From the NCBI GenBank assembly GCA_902783535.1, contig CACZRJ010000149.1, positions 1 through 12,508 on the forward strand: DNA of 12,508 bases, in the 5' to 3' direction. Position 1 is the first letter of the stretch; each line of letters begins with the position of its first letter. The stretch is from an uncultured Ruminococcus sp. GTDB lineage: Bacteria > Bacillota > Clostridia > Oscillospirales > CAG-382. The notes under the pieces are model-generated. The model did no database searches and was not told the origin of the DNA. It was given only the letters and a program-made list of their open reading frames with translations. Of the stretch, positions 1-5,321 are shown piece by piece. The translations under genes were made by a program, and so were the position numbers.

Positions 1-1
1 C

Positions 2-49
2 TCTCAAGAAATTGCAGCATGGGCAAAGTCTGTAACATTTTCCAATTGA
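2..49 (+). CDS. Possible C-terminal end of an upstream gene (partial)
   Basis: The second reading frame is open from the window edge and reads SQEIAAWAKSVTFSN before a TGA at 47-49. The residue mix is plausible for a folded protein end, and a strong intrinsic terminator begins 36 bases later, which is where the end of a + strand gene would be expected. The competing frames are less convincing: frame 3 stops at 33-35 with a short basic peptide, and frame 1 runs straight through the terminator. With only 15 residues visible no family can be named. Confidence 0.35.
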   Translation, partial: SQEIAAWAKSVTFSN

Positions 50-84
50 CTGTACCAAGTCCGTTTTCGATACCCGCACCATGT

Positions 85-129
85 CGAGTATTCACAGCGA
101 GAGTCTTCGCTTTGAATACTCGTTTTTTT
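85..129 (+). terminator. Strong intrinsic terminator
   Basis: A perfect 10-bp outer stem (CGAGTATTCA at 85-94 with TGAATACTCG at 113-122) encloses an inner 5-bp stem (AGCGA 96-100 with TCGCT 107-111), separated by one unpaired base on each side. Seven T residues follow at 123-129. It points to the right and so ends a + strand transcript entering from the left edge. It also insulates the surface-protein gene that starts at 239. Confidence 0.9.
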
Positions 130-168
130 CGAAAATTCGATGTTTTTGCAACAATCTTGCAATTTATC

Positions 169-196
169 TTGTTTTTTTGAGATAATATGATATACT
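169..196 (+). promoter_or_regulatory. Predicted sigma-A-type promoter of the surface-protein gene
   Basis: A TTGTTT -35 box (169-174) and a TATACT -10 box (191-196) are separated by 16 bases, in AT-rich DNA 43 bases upstream of the ATG at 239. Two TTGCAA direct repeats (146-151 and 157-162), 11 bases apart centre to centre (about one helical turn), lie just upstream of the -35 and could bind an activator. An alternative pairing is TTGCAA (157-162) with GATAAT (181-186) and an 18-base spacer. Confidence 0.55.
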
Positions 197-208
197 GTCA
201 AATGACAG
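195..208. promoter_or_regulatory. Palindromic operator candidate overlapping the -10 box
   Basis: CTGTCA (195-200) and TGACAG (203-208) form a perfect 6-bp inverted repeat around a 2-base centre. It overlaps the last two bases of the predicted -10 box and covers the expected transcription start, a typical place for a repressor dimer to block initiation. No T tract follows, so it is not a terminator. The binding protein cannot be named. Confidence 0.4.
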
Positions 209-238
209 AATAATTTCAAAGAAAGGAACTCCTACTCC

Positions 239-1900
239 ATGAAAAAGATTCTCGTTTTTCTGCTTTCTGCCGTACTGCTGGTCCCGTGCATCGCGCTGGC
301 CGTTTCGGCGGGAACGTTCGAAACGGATGTTGCCGGCACGCAGTACGAAGTGCTGACGACGCCTGAAATCACATTCAGCTACCACGCCACTGCTGCAATG
401 GAAGAACTGAAACCCGGTTCTGCCGTTACGCTCGTCCCCCGCGGAGGATGCACCATCGAAGCGCTGGCCGACGGAGATCTCGTTTCCAATGCGTCCGGGT
501 TCTCCGACAAGGGCATCATCACGGTTGAAAACTCCGTCGTTCGGATCGTCGGACAGAATGCCGGCGGTGTGTGCGAAATGGCTGATGAGGACATTCCCAC
601 GTTTTCCTTCAGCATGGATTTCGGCGAAGAAGTGACGTTCGATACAGCATATATGGCGCTGTATCACGAAATCGCAGCCTGCATCGCGATCCCCGGTGAA
701 AAGAAGGTCATTGTGGAGACGTCCAAGGACGGCACCACCTATGTCCCTGTTGACAGCGGCGTTTATTACTTCAACTCCACCGTCGGCGATTACGACGGAC
801 CGGGCGACCAGGGCGTTGACGAATGCCCCGTCTATCTTGGCAAGAAAGTCACCTCCCGATATGTCCGCTTCACCTATACGTTCATGAAAGTCATGGAAGG
901 CGGATACTGGCGCTGGTATACGAATGTTCACGACTGGACGGGCTTTACCGAGATCGGCGTCGCGAATTACAAATCCGGCAAAAAACCGGTCGTGTTCTCG
1001 GAGAACGACGTGGCGGATCCGACCGAAGTCAAAGGCTCCTGGATCGGCGACGACGGAGACAGTGTGACCATTTACGATTTCACCGCGAAAAATGTGGACA
1101 TCATGACATTTGATTCCGCGGAGTACCAGGAAAAAGGTCTGGATGCCGAACTGAAAGCGCACGAAGTCGGGCTGAAATATATCGTGACCGGACATACGCT
1201 GAGCATTACCTACAGCCGCAAAAAGACCGAGGACATCTATTCCGAGATCGATGAAGACGGCAACCTGATCCTCGGAGAAGGCAAAAAAGCCGTCGCGTAT
1301 TCCAAATACGAAGAGCCGGAAGCCGCCGATATCCGCGGTGACTGGATGTATGAAACGGAACTCGAAGGAAAGAAAGTGCTTGTCGCCGCGGCGATCGATA
1401 CCGCCAGAATCGAAGAAACTGCATACGATTATGATGAATGGCAGGAAAAAGGATTTGAAGCCGCGGAACTTTCAAAAACGACGACTGACCTTAAGATTCG
1501 TGGAAACATCGTTACGCTGAAGGGAAAAGAGATCAGCGATATCCGTGTTTCCAAAGATGAAAGCGGCAATCTCCTCTGGGGCGACGTGACGCTGACGCCC
1601 AAGGCGGACCCGGCGGCCGATCCCGGCGAAACGTCTGACGATGTGTCCGAGACGCCTTCCGAAGCGCCTTCCGAAGCGCCGTCTGAGGAACCGTCCGAAG
1701 AGCCGTCCGAAGAACCTTCCGAAGCCGCTTCCGAGGCCGCTCCCTCCGAAGCGGAATCCGCAGCGCCTTCCGCTGATGAAAGCAAGACCGAACCCGTGTC
1801 TTCCGGATTCCCGTGGTGGGGATGGCTGCTGATCTGCTGCGGTGCCGCGGTCGTTATCGCTGTCGTCGTGGTTGTGATTCTCAAGAGCAGAAAAAAATAA
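239..1900 (+). CDS. Secreted, membrane-anchored surface protein with discoidin-like domain and tandem repeats
   Basis: This 553-residue protein starts with a clear signal peptide (MKK, a hydrophobic core, likely cleavage after VSA near residue 24). Residues ~25-255 look like a galactose-binding / F5-8 type C fold: strand patterns such as VIVETSKDGTTYVPV, then SRYVRFTYTF and a closing FTEIGV. Residues ~264-358 and ~362-455 are two diverged copies of one domain; each opens with a V/I-x-G-x-W motif, has a YxEWQEKG-like centre and ends in a DxxGNLxxG turn. A Pro/Ser/Glu linker (~457-521) leads to a transmembrane helix (~528-549) and a short basic tail SRKK, so the body is extracellular. No LPXTG motif or lipobox is seen. 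The likely role is binding a surface or carbohydrate ligand; no catalytic residues are recognisable. The AAAGGA site at 222-227 supports the ATG. It is a single-gene unit with its own promoter and terminator. Confidence 0.88.
   Translation: MKKILVFLLSAVLLVPCIALAVSAGTFETDVAGTQYEVLTTPEITFSYHATAAMEELKPGSAVTLVPRGGCTIEALADGDLVSNASGFSDKGIITVENSVVRIVGQNAGGVCEMADEDIPTFSFSMDFGEEVTFDTAYMALYHEIAACIAIPGEKKVIVETSKDGTTYVPVDSGVYYFNSTVGDYDGPGDQGVDECPVYLGKKVTSRYVRFTYTFMKVMEGGYWRWYTNVHDWTGFTEIGVANYKSGKKPVVFSENDVADPTEVKGSWIGDDGDSVTIYDFTAKNVDIMTFDSAEYQEKGLDAELKAHEVGLKYIVTGHTLSITYSRKKTEDIYSEIDEDGNLILGEGKKAVAYSKYEEPEAADIRGDWMYETELEGKKVLVAAAIDTARIEETAYDYDEWQEKGFEAAELSKTTTDLKIRGNIVTLKGKEISDIRVSKDESGNLLWGDVTLTPKADPAADPGETSDDVSETPSEAPSEAPSEEPSEEPSEEPSEAASEAAPSEAESAAPSADESKTEPVSSGFPWWGWLLICCGAAVVIAVVVVVILKSRKK
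1655..1726 (+). repeat. Six 12-bp coding repeats (PSEA/PSEE linker)
   Basis: Six in-frame 12-base units encode PSEA, PSEA, PSEE, PSEE, PSEE, PSEA, and degenerate Ser/Glu/Ala units continue to about 1790. The units are near-identical in DNA (mostly CCN TCC GAA GNN), so copy number could change by slippage without breaking the frame. The product is an acidic, extended stalk between the folded ectodomain and the membrane helix. Confidence 0.8.
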
Positions 1901-1932
1901 TCCCGCGCGGCAGAACGAAATCTGAATAACAA

Positions 1933-1980
1933 TCACCCGCCAGTTTCACGGAGGATCCGGAAACCGGCGGGTGACTTTTT
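1933..1980 (+). terminator. Intrinsic terminator after the surface-protein gene
   Basis: TCACCCGCC (1933-1941) pairs with GGCGGGTGA (1966-1974), and GTTT/AAAC extends the stem after one mismatch. Five T residues follow at 1976-1980. It lies 33 bases after the stop at 1900. The convergent glucosidase gene ends at 1994, so the hairpin may also slow transcripts from that side, but on the - strand the following T run is weak. Confidence 0.85.
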
Positions 1981-1993
1981 GCGCGGAGGATGA

Positions 1994-3670
1994 TCAGAAT
2001 TCCATGAGAAGCGACTGATAGGGCAGGAGTTTCAGAGTCTGTCCCCGGAACGATTCTCCGGCGCAGGATCGCTGGATGACTTTTTTCGGAAGGAAAGGCA
2101 GACGGACGAAGCGGCTCCGGTCGGAAAGCGAACATACGACGGCTAGGTTCCTGTCTCCCGTTCTCGTGTATGCGATCAGTTTATCGTAACGTTTCAGAAT
2201 GGGCTTGAAGAATCCGTCGACGACGGTCGGACCGTACGTTTCGGATTTTCGTATCGCAATCATTTCCTTATAAAAGTTCAGGACACTGTCCGGCTCGGAC
2301 GATTCCTGGAGAACATTCGCCTTCGGGTCGGCCGGCTCGGCCCAAAGCCACGGCTTCGTGCCGGATGCGCAGAATCCGCCGTATTCCGTATTGTCCCACG
2401 GGAACGGGGTGCGCGCGTTGTCGCGGCTGTATCTGCAGATCAGCGGCAGCGCCTCTTCCGGGGACAGACCGTCCTCCATCGCGATCCTGTAGTGGTTCTT
2501 CGTGGAAATGTCGTCCATTTGATCGATGGATTGAAAATGCGGGTTGTCCAGGCCGAGTTCCTGCCCCTGATAGATGAAAGGAATCCCGTACAGATAGAAG
2601 AACAGCTGGCCGAGCATTTTCTGAACGGCGGGAGAGTGATCTTTCGCGGGGACGAATTTCTGGCATGCGCGCGGGTAGTCGTGGTTTTCAAGAAAAACTG
2701 CGCCGCGTCCGATTTTTTGCGTCTCCGTCTGTGAGAGATAAATGCTGTCGCGCCAGGCGCGGAAGTCCCATTCGCCGGGTCCTTTCGCCGTATGCCAGCC
2801 GCGTCCGTAGTTGTACGGCTCCGCGTAGGAAAAGTCGAACATCGTTGAAAAATACCCGTCTTCTCCGACATAGTCCTTCAACTGATGCGGCGGAACGCCG
2901 GCCGCCTCCGCAACGGTGATGCATTCATAGCGGTCAAAGGTTTCCTTGCGAAGCTCGGTCAGAAATTCTCCGATGCCGTCAATGCACCGTGTGTAAGCGT
3001 GACACCCGACGAGGCCGCCGGGCCTTTCCGCGGGGCCGGAGGGAAGTCCGGGCATTTTTTTGATGTGCGTGATGGCGTCGATACGAAATCCACCGAGCCC
3101 TTTGTCCAACCAGAAACGGATCATCTCATAGATTTTCCTGCGAAGTTTCGGGTTCTCCCAGTTCAGATCGGGCTGTTTTTTTGAAAAGAGATGCATATAC
3201 CAGCGACCGTCTCCGACCGGTTCCCACGCGGACCCGCCGAACATGGAGGCCCAGTTATTCGGCGGTGCGTCTCCGGAACGGACGAACCAGAAATATCCGG
3301 CTTCTTCGCTGTTCGGCTCCCTGAGCGCTTTCTGAAACCATGGATGTTCGTCCGAGCAGTGATTGACGACGAGGTCCATCAGCAGACGGATTCCCCGTTT
3401 CTTTGCCTCCGCAATCAGACGGTCCATGTCTTTCATGGAACCAAACATCGGGTTGATGTCCTCATAGTCGGAGATGTCATATCCTCCGTCGTCCATCGGC
3501 GAGCGGTAGACAGGCGAGAGCCATACCAGATCCACGCCGAGACTCTGCAGGTAGTCAAGCTTCTCTGTGATTCCGTTCAGATCTCCGATGCCGTCTCCGT
3601 TCGAGTCGCGGAAGGAGCGCGGATAAATCTGATACGCGACCTTATTTTTCCACCAAGCGTCTTTTCCCAT
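1994..3670 (-). CDS. GH13 alpha-glucosidase (oligo-1,6-glucosidase / maltase type)
   Basis: The 558-residue product is a cytoplasmic retaining alpha-glucosidase that releases glucose from the non-reducing end of short alpha-glucans. Visible signatures are AYQIYPRSF near the N-terminus, a Ca-site-like DSNGDGIGD (22-30), region I DLVVNH (99-104), QPDLNW (166-171), region II GFRIDAI with nucleophile D198, region III ITVAEA with acid/base E255, and region IV FLENHD with D331. The length is normal for the GH13_31-type family and no signal peptide is present. The start at 3670 is chosen because GAAAGGA (3677-3683) sits six bases upstream and the protein begins MGKDAWWKNKVAYQIYPRSF, the usual family start. 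The frame stays open to 3961, but that extension is non-homologous and crosses the promoter. The residue after the nucleophile is Ala199; Val there is usual in alpha-1,6-specific members, so an alpha-1,4 preference is possible. Trehalose-6-phosphate hydrolase is a less likely alternative. Confidence 0.93.
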   Translation of the reverse strand: MGKDAWWKNKVAYQIYPRSFRDSNGDGIGDLNGITEKLDYLQSLGVDLVWLSPVYRSPMDDGGYDISDYEDINPMFGSMKDMDRLIAEAKKRGIRLLMDLVVNHCSDEHPWFQKALREPNSEEAGYFWFVRSGDAPPNNWASMFGGSAWEPVGDGRWYMHLFSKKQPDLNWENPKLRRKIYEMIRFWLDKGLGGFRIDAITHIKKMPGLPSGPAERPGGLVGCHAYTRCIDGIGEFLTELRKETFDRYECITVAEAAGVPPHQLKDYVGEDGYFSTMFDFSYAEPYNYGRGWHTAKGPGEWDFRAWRDSIYLSQTETQKIGRGAVFLENHDYPRACQKFVPAKDHSPAVQKMLGQLFFYLYGIPFIYQGQELGLDNPHFQSIDQMDDISTKNHYRIAMEDGLSPEEALPLICRYSRDNARTPFPWDNTEYGGFCASGTKPWLWAEPADPKANVLQESSEPDSVLNFYKEMIAIRKSETYGPTVVDGFFKPILKRYDKLIAYTRTGDRNLAVVCSLSDRSRFVRLPFLPKKVIQRSCAGESFRGQTLKLLPYQSLLMEF

Positions 3671-3712
3671 TATTTGTCCTTTCAACCGGCTGACGGCTGC
3701 TTTTTTCAAGTC

Positions 3713-3741
3713 ATGATACCACAGGACAGACGAAAAAACAA
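3713..3741 (-). promoter_or_regulatory. Predicted sigma-A-type promoter of the glucosidase gene
   Basis: Read on the - strand, a TTGTTT -35 box (3741-3736) and a TATCAT -10 box (3718-3713) are 17 bases apart. This places the transcription start about 35 bases before the ATG at 3670. The -35 matches that of the surface-protein gene. No obvious CcpA cre site or other sugar operator is seen. Confidence 0.6.
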
Positions 3742-3794
3742 GTCTTCGATATTTTCCGTTTTTGTATCCTGCCCGGATGGTCGCATGCTCATAC

Positions 3795-3832
3795 GGGTGC
3801 TCCGTAGGCTGGAGAACCGGGACCAGCCACCC
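3795..3832. repeat. Inverted repeat in the divergent intergenic region
   Basis: GGCTGG (3807-3812) and CCAGCC (3823-3828) form a perfect 6-bp inverted repeat around 10 bases. GGGT (3795-3798) and ACCC (3829-3832) can extend it with a one-sided 8-base bulge. It lies between the two divergent promoters, outside both predicted transcripts, so a protein-binding site is more likely than an RNA element. The rest of the 336-base gap 3671-4006 contains only the two promoters, the hairpin at 3933 and the ribosome binding sites; I see no small gene in it. Confidence 0.35.
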
Positions 3833-3894
3833 TGAATTTGAACGCCCAATCCTGAAAAACGGCACAAACAGTCGCAAAAAAGAAGGGAATGGTC

Positions 3895-3923
3895 TTGCAA
3901 ACCCGGCATCCGTGTGATAAAAT
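3895..3923 (+). promoter_or_regulatory. Predicted promoter of the hydrogenase operon
   Basis: A TTGCAA -35 box (3895-3900) and a TAAAAT -10 box (3918-3923) are separated by 17 bases. A TG one base upstream of the -10 (3915-3916) makes it an extended -10 promoter. The start point should fall near 3930, giving a leader of about 77 bases before hndA. No Rex-type inverted repeat (TTGTTAA...TTAACAA) is visible, which might have been expected for NADH control. Confidence 0.65.
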
Positions 3924-3932
3924 AGTTTGGTT

Positions 3933-3957
3933 GAGTGGGTGCGGAACGCAGGCACTC
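3933..3957 (+). promoter_or_regulatory. Symmetric hairpin / operator at the start of the hydrogenase transcript
   Basis: GAGTG (3933-3937) pairs with CACTC (3953-3957) and TGCG (3940-3943) pairs with CGCA (3947-3950). These flank a GG/GG symmetric internal loop and a GAA tip. As DNA it is an 11-bp inverted repeat with two central mismatches per arm, starting about three bases after the predicted start point. It has no T tract and lies ~40 bases from the hndA ribosome binding site, so it is not a terminator. It could be a repressor site or a 5'-end RNA structure affecting stability. Confidence 0.5.
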
Positions 3958-4006
3958 GCACGAAAAATGATAAAAGATTTGACTAACATAAAAGCAGGAG
4001 GGTTTT

Positions 4007-4483
4007 ATGAAACTCACACAGGAGCAAATGGCGGAAAAAACCGCTGAACTGAAAGCCTATATCGCCGAACACAAGAATGTCGACGGGCCTCTGATGCCTA
4101 TCCTTCAGAAGGCTCAGAACCTGTTCGGATATCTGTCCTATGAGACGATGGAACTGATTTCCGATGAAATGGACGTCCCGGTCAGCGATATTTTCGGAAT
4201 CGCGACATTCTATGCGCAGTTCTCGCTTCGCCCGACAGGCGACAACGTCATCAGCGTCTGCACCGGAACCGCGTGCTACGTCAAAGGCGCCGCTTCCGTC
4301 CTGGACGCCGTCAAGAAGGAACTGAACATTGAGGCCGGAGAAACGACGGAAGACGGCAAGTTTTCCATTCGCGACACGCGCTGCCTCGGCTGCTGCGGTC
4401 TTGCTCCCGTTATGATGATCAATGACGACGTATACGGCCGCATGACGCCGGATGCCGTCAAAGGGATTCTTGCAAAATATTAA
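4007..4483 (+). CDS. hndA: NuoE-like [2Fe-2S] subunit of the NAD(P)-linked [FeFe] hydrogenase
   Basis: This 158-residue protein is a complete NuoE / 24-kDa-type subunit. It has an N-terminal helical part (GPLMPILQKAQNLFGYLS, then a DIFGIATFYAQF motif) and a thioredoxin-like C-terminal half carrying one [2Fe-2S] cluster on C85, C90, C126 and C130 (CTGTAC and CLGCC). In HndABCD and HydABC hydrogenases this subunit binds the NuoF-like subunit and relays electrons near the flavin. It is the first gene of the operon, with AGGAGGG at 3996-4002 only four bases from the ATG. Unusually it is separated from its likely partners hndB, hndC and hndD by six regulatory-looking genes, about 3.8 kb. Family membership is certain; assembly with the distal subunits is inferred from the shared operon and the lack of another NuoE here. 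Confidence 0.93.
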   Translation: MKLTQEQMAEKTAELKAYIAEHKNVDGPLMPILQKAQNLFGYLSYETMELISDEMDVPVSDIFGIATFYAQFSLRPTGDNVISVCTGTACYVKGAASVLDAVKKELNIEAGETTEDGKFSIRDTRCLGCCGLAPVMMINDDVYGRMTPDAVKGILAKY

Positions 4484-4512
4484 AAAAATTCAATTCTTCT
4501 GGGTGACCATCA

Positions 4513-4887
4513 ATGAAAATGTCTGAAATCGCCTCGATTCTCGATTGCCGCGTTCTGTGTTGTGAAGATCACATGAACAGCGACGTTTTCTCCGCGTGCG
4601 GAAGCGACATGATGAGTGATGTGCTCGCGTATGTGAAGAACCAGGCCGTCCTTTTGACCGGGCTTGTGAACACGCAGGTGATCCGGACTGCGGAAATGAT
4701 GGACATGGTCTGCGTTGTGTTCGTGCGGAATAAAATGCCGACGGAAGATATTCTGCGCGTCGCCGAGGAAAGCGGCATCGTTGTCATGACGACGAAGCAC
4801 CGGATGTATGAGGCATGCGGAATGCTTTATGCAAGCGGTCTGAACCGCGCGGAAGCCGGCCATGCCGAAGGTGACGGCCGTGAATAA
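4513..4887 (+). CDS. DRTGG-type small protein, hydrogenase-operon family (copy 1)
   Basis: This 124-residue soluble protein matches the DRTGG-type domain proteins found in clostridial hydrogenase operons. It starts with MKMSEIASILDCRVL, has a central GSDMMSDVLAYVK, then LLTGLVNTQVIRTAEM, and ends in a segment MYEACGMLYASGL. DRTGG domains also occur next to kinase or phosphotransacetylase domains and are thought to bind small ligands, but the function here is unknown. It lies 29 bases after hndA with a weak site GGGTGA (4501-4506), and its last 26 bases overlap the next gene, suggesting translational coupling. The last ~15 residues (after SGLNRAE) are Gly/Glu rich and probably disordered. A diverged paralogue is encoded at 6599-6925. 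Confidence 0.82.
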   Translation: MKMSEIASILDCRVLCCEDHMNSDVFSACGSDMMSDVLAYVKNQAVLLTGLVNTQVIRTAEMMDMVCVVFVRNKMPTEDILRVAEESGIVVMTTKHRMYEACGMLYASGLNRAEAGHAEGDGRE

Positions 4888-5305
4888 CGAGATCCTTTAT
4901 TACCGTTTCGACGTGGACGGGGACAATTTTACGTCCGCAGGGGAAGCCAGCGTGCAGACCAAACGCATTCTGCGACGGGTCGGATTCCCCCCCGAAGCCA
5001 TCAAGCGCGTTTCCATCGCAATGTATGAGGGCGAGATCAACATGGTGATCCACGCTTCCGGCGGGGTCGCCGAGTTGTATATCGAAGAGGACAGGGTCGT
5101 CATCGTCCTGACCGACCACGGCCCCGGGATCGAGAACGTCGAGCTCGCCATGCAGGAAGGCTATTCCACCGCGCCCGACAACATCAGGTCCCTCGGATTC
5201 GGCGCGGGCATGGGACTTCCGAACATGAAAAGATACACGGACGGGATGGAGATCGAGACCAAAGTCGGAGAAGGCACGAAAATCACTATGACGGTCAACG
5301 TCTGA
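4862..5305 (+). CDS. RsbW-like anti-sigma / serine kinase-type ATPase
   Basis: The product (147 residues from this ATG) is a single GHKL (HATPase_c) domain of the anti-sigma-factor kinase type. The N-box is E56-x3-N60 within SIAMYEGEINMVIHA, the G1 box is D85-H-G-P-G (TDHGPGI), and the lid is LGFGAGMGLPNM (111-122). Family members phosphorylate a serine on a partner protein or bind sigma factors; no sigma factor or STAS antagonist is encoded nearby. The gene overlaps the upstream DRTGG gene by 26 bases. The true start may be GTG at 4880, which has GAAGG at 4866-4870 and would give MNNEILYYRFDVDG, closer to the usual beginning of this family. It sits directly before the HydS-like gene, so the sensor is a candidate partner. 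The ATPase assignment is firm; the target is inference. Confidence 0.85.
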   Translation: MPKVTAVNNEILYYRFDVDGDNFTSAGEASVQTKRILRRVGFPPEAIKRVSIAMYEGEINMVIHASGGVAELYIEEDRVVIVLTDHGPGIENVELAMQEGYSTAPDNIRSLGFGAGMGLPNMKRYTDGMEIETKVGEGTKITMTVNV

Positions 5306-5321
5306 CAGGAGGTGGCTCGGA

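Noticed and set aside
164..1195. 343-codon open frame on the - strand opposite the surface-protein gene
   Set aside because: Shadow frame; the + strand frame has a signal peptide, domain repeats, a membrane anchor and a ribosome binding site.
1655..1726. 12-bp repeats as a CRISPR-like or mobile repeat array
   Set aside because: The units are contiguous, in frame and encode a Pro/Ser/Glu stalk; there are no spacers.
3671..3961. 97-residue N-terminal extension of the GH13 enzyme
   Set aside because: It crosses the predicted promoter and the good ribosome binding site at 3677-3683, and the residues do not resemble any GH13 N-terminus; the start is placed at 3670.
3895..4006. Rex operator or a known riboswitch in the hydrogenase leader
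   Set aside because: No TTGTTAA...TTAACAA-type repeat is present and the ~77-base leader is too short and simple for a recognised riboswitch; only the hairpin at 3933-3957 stands out.
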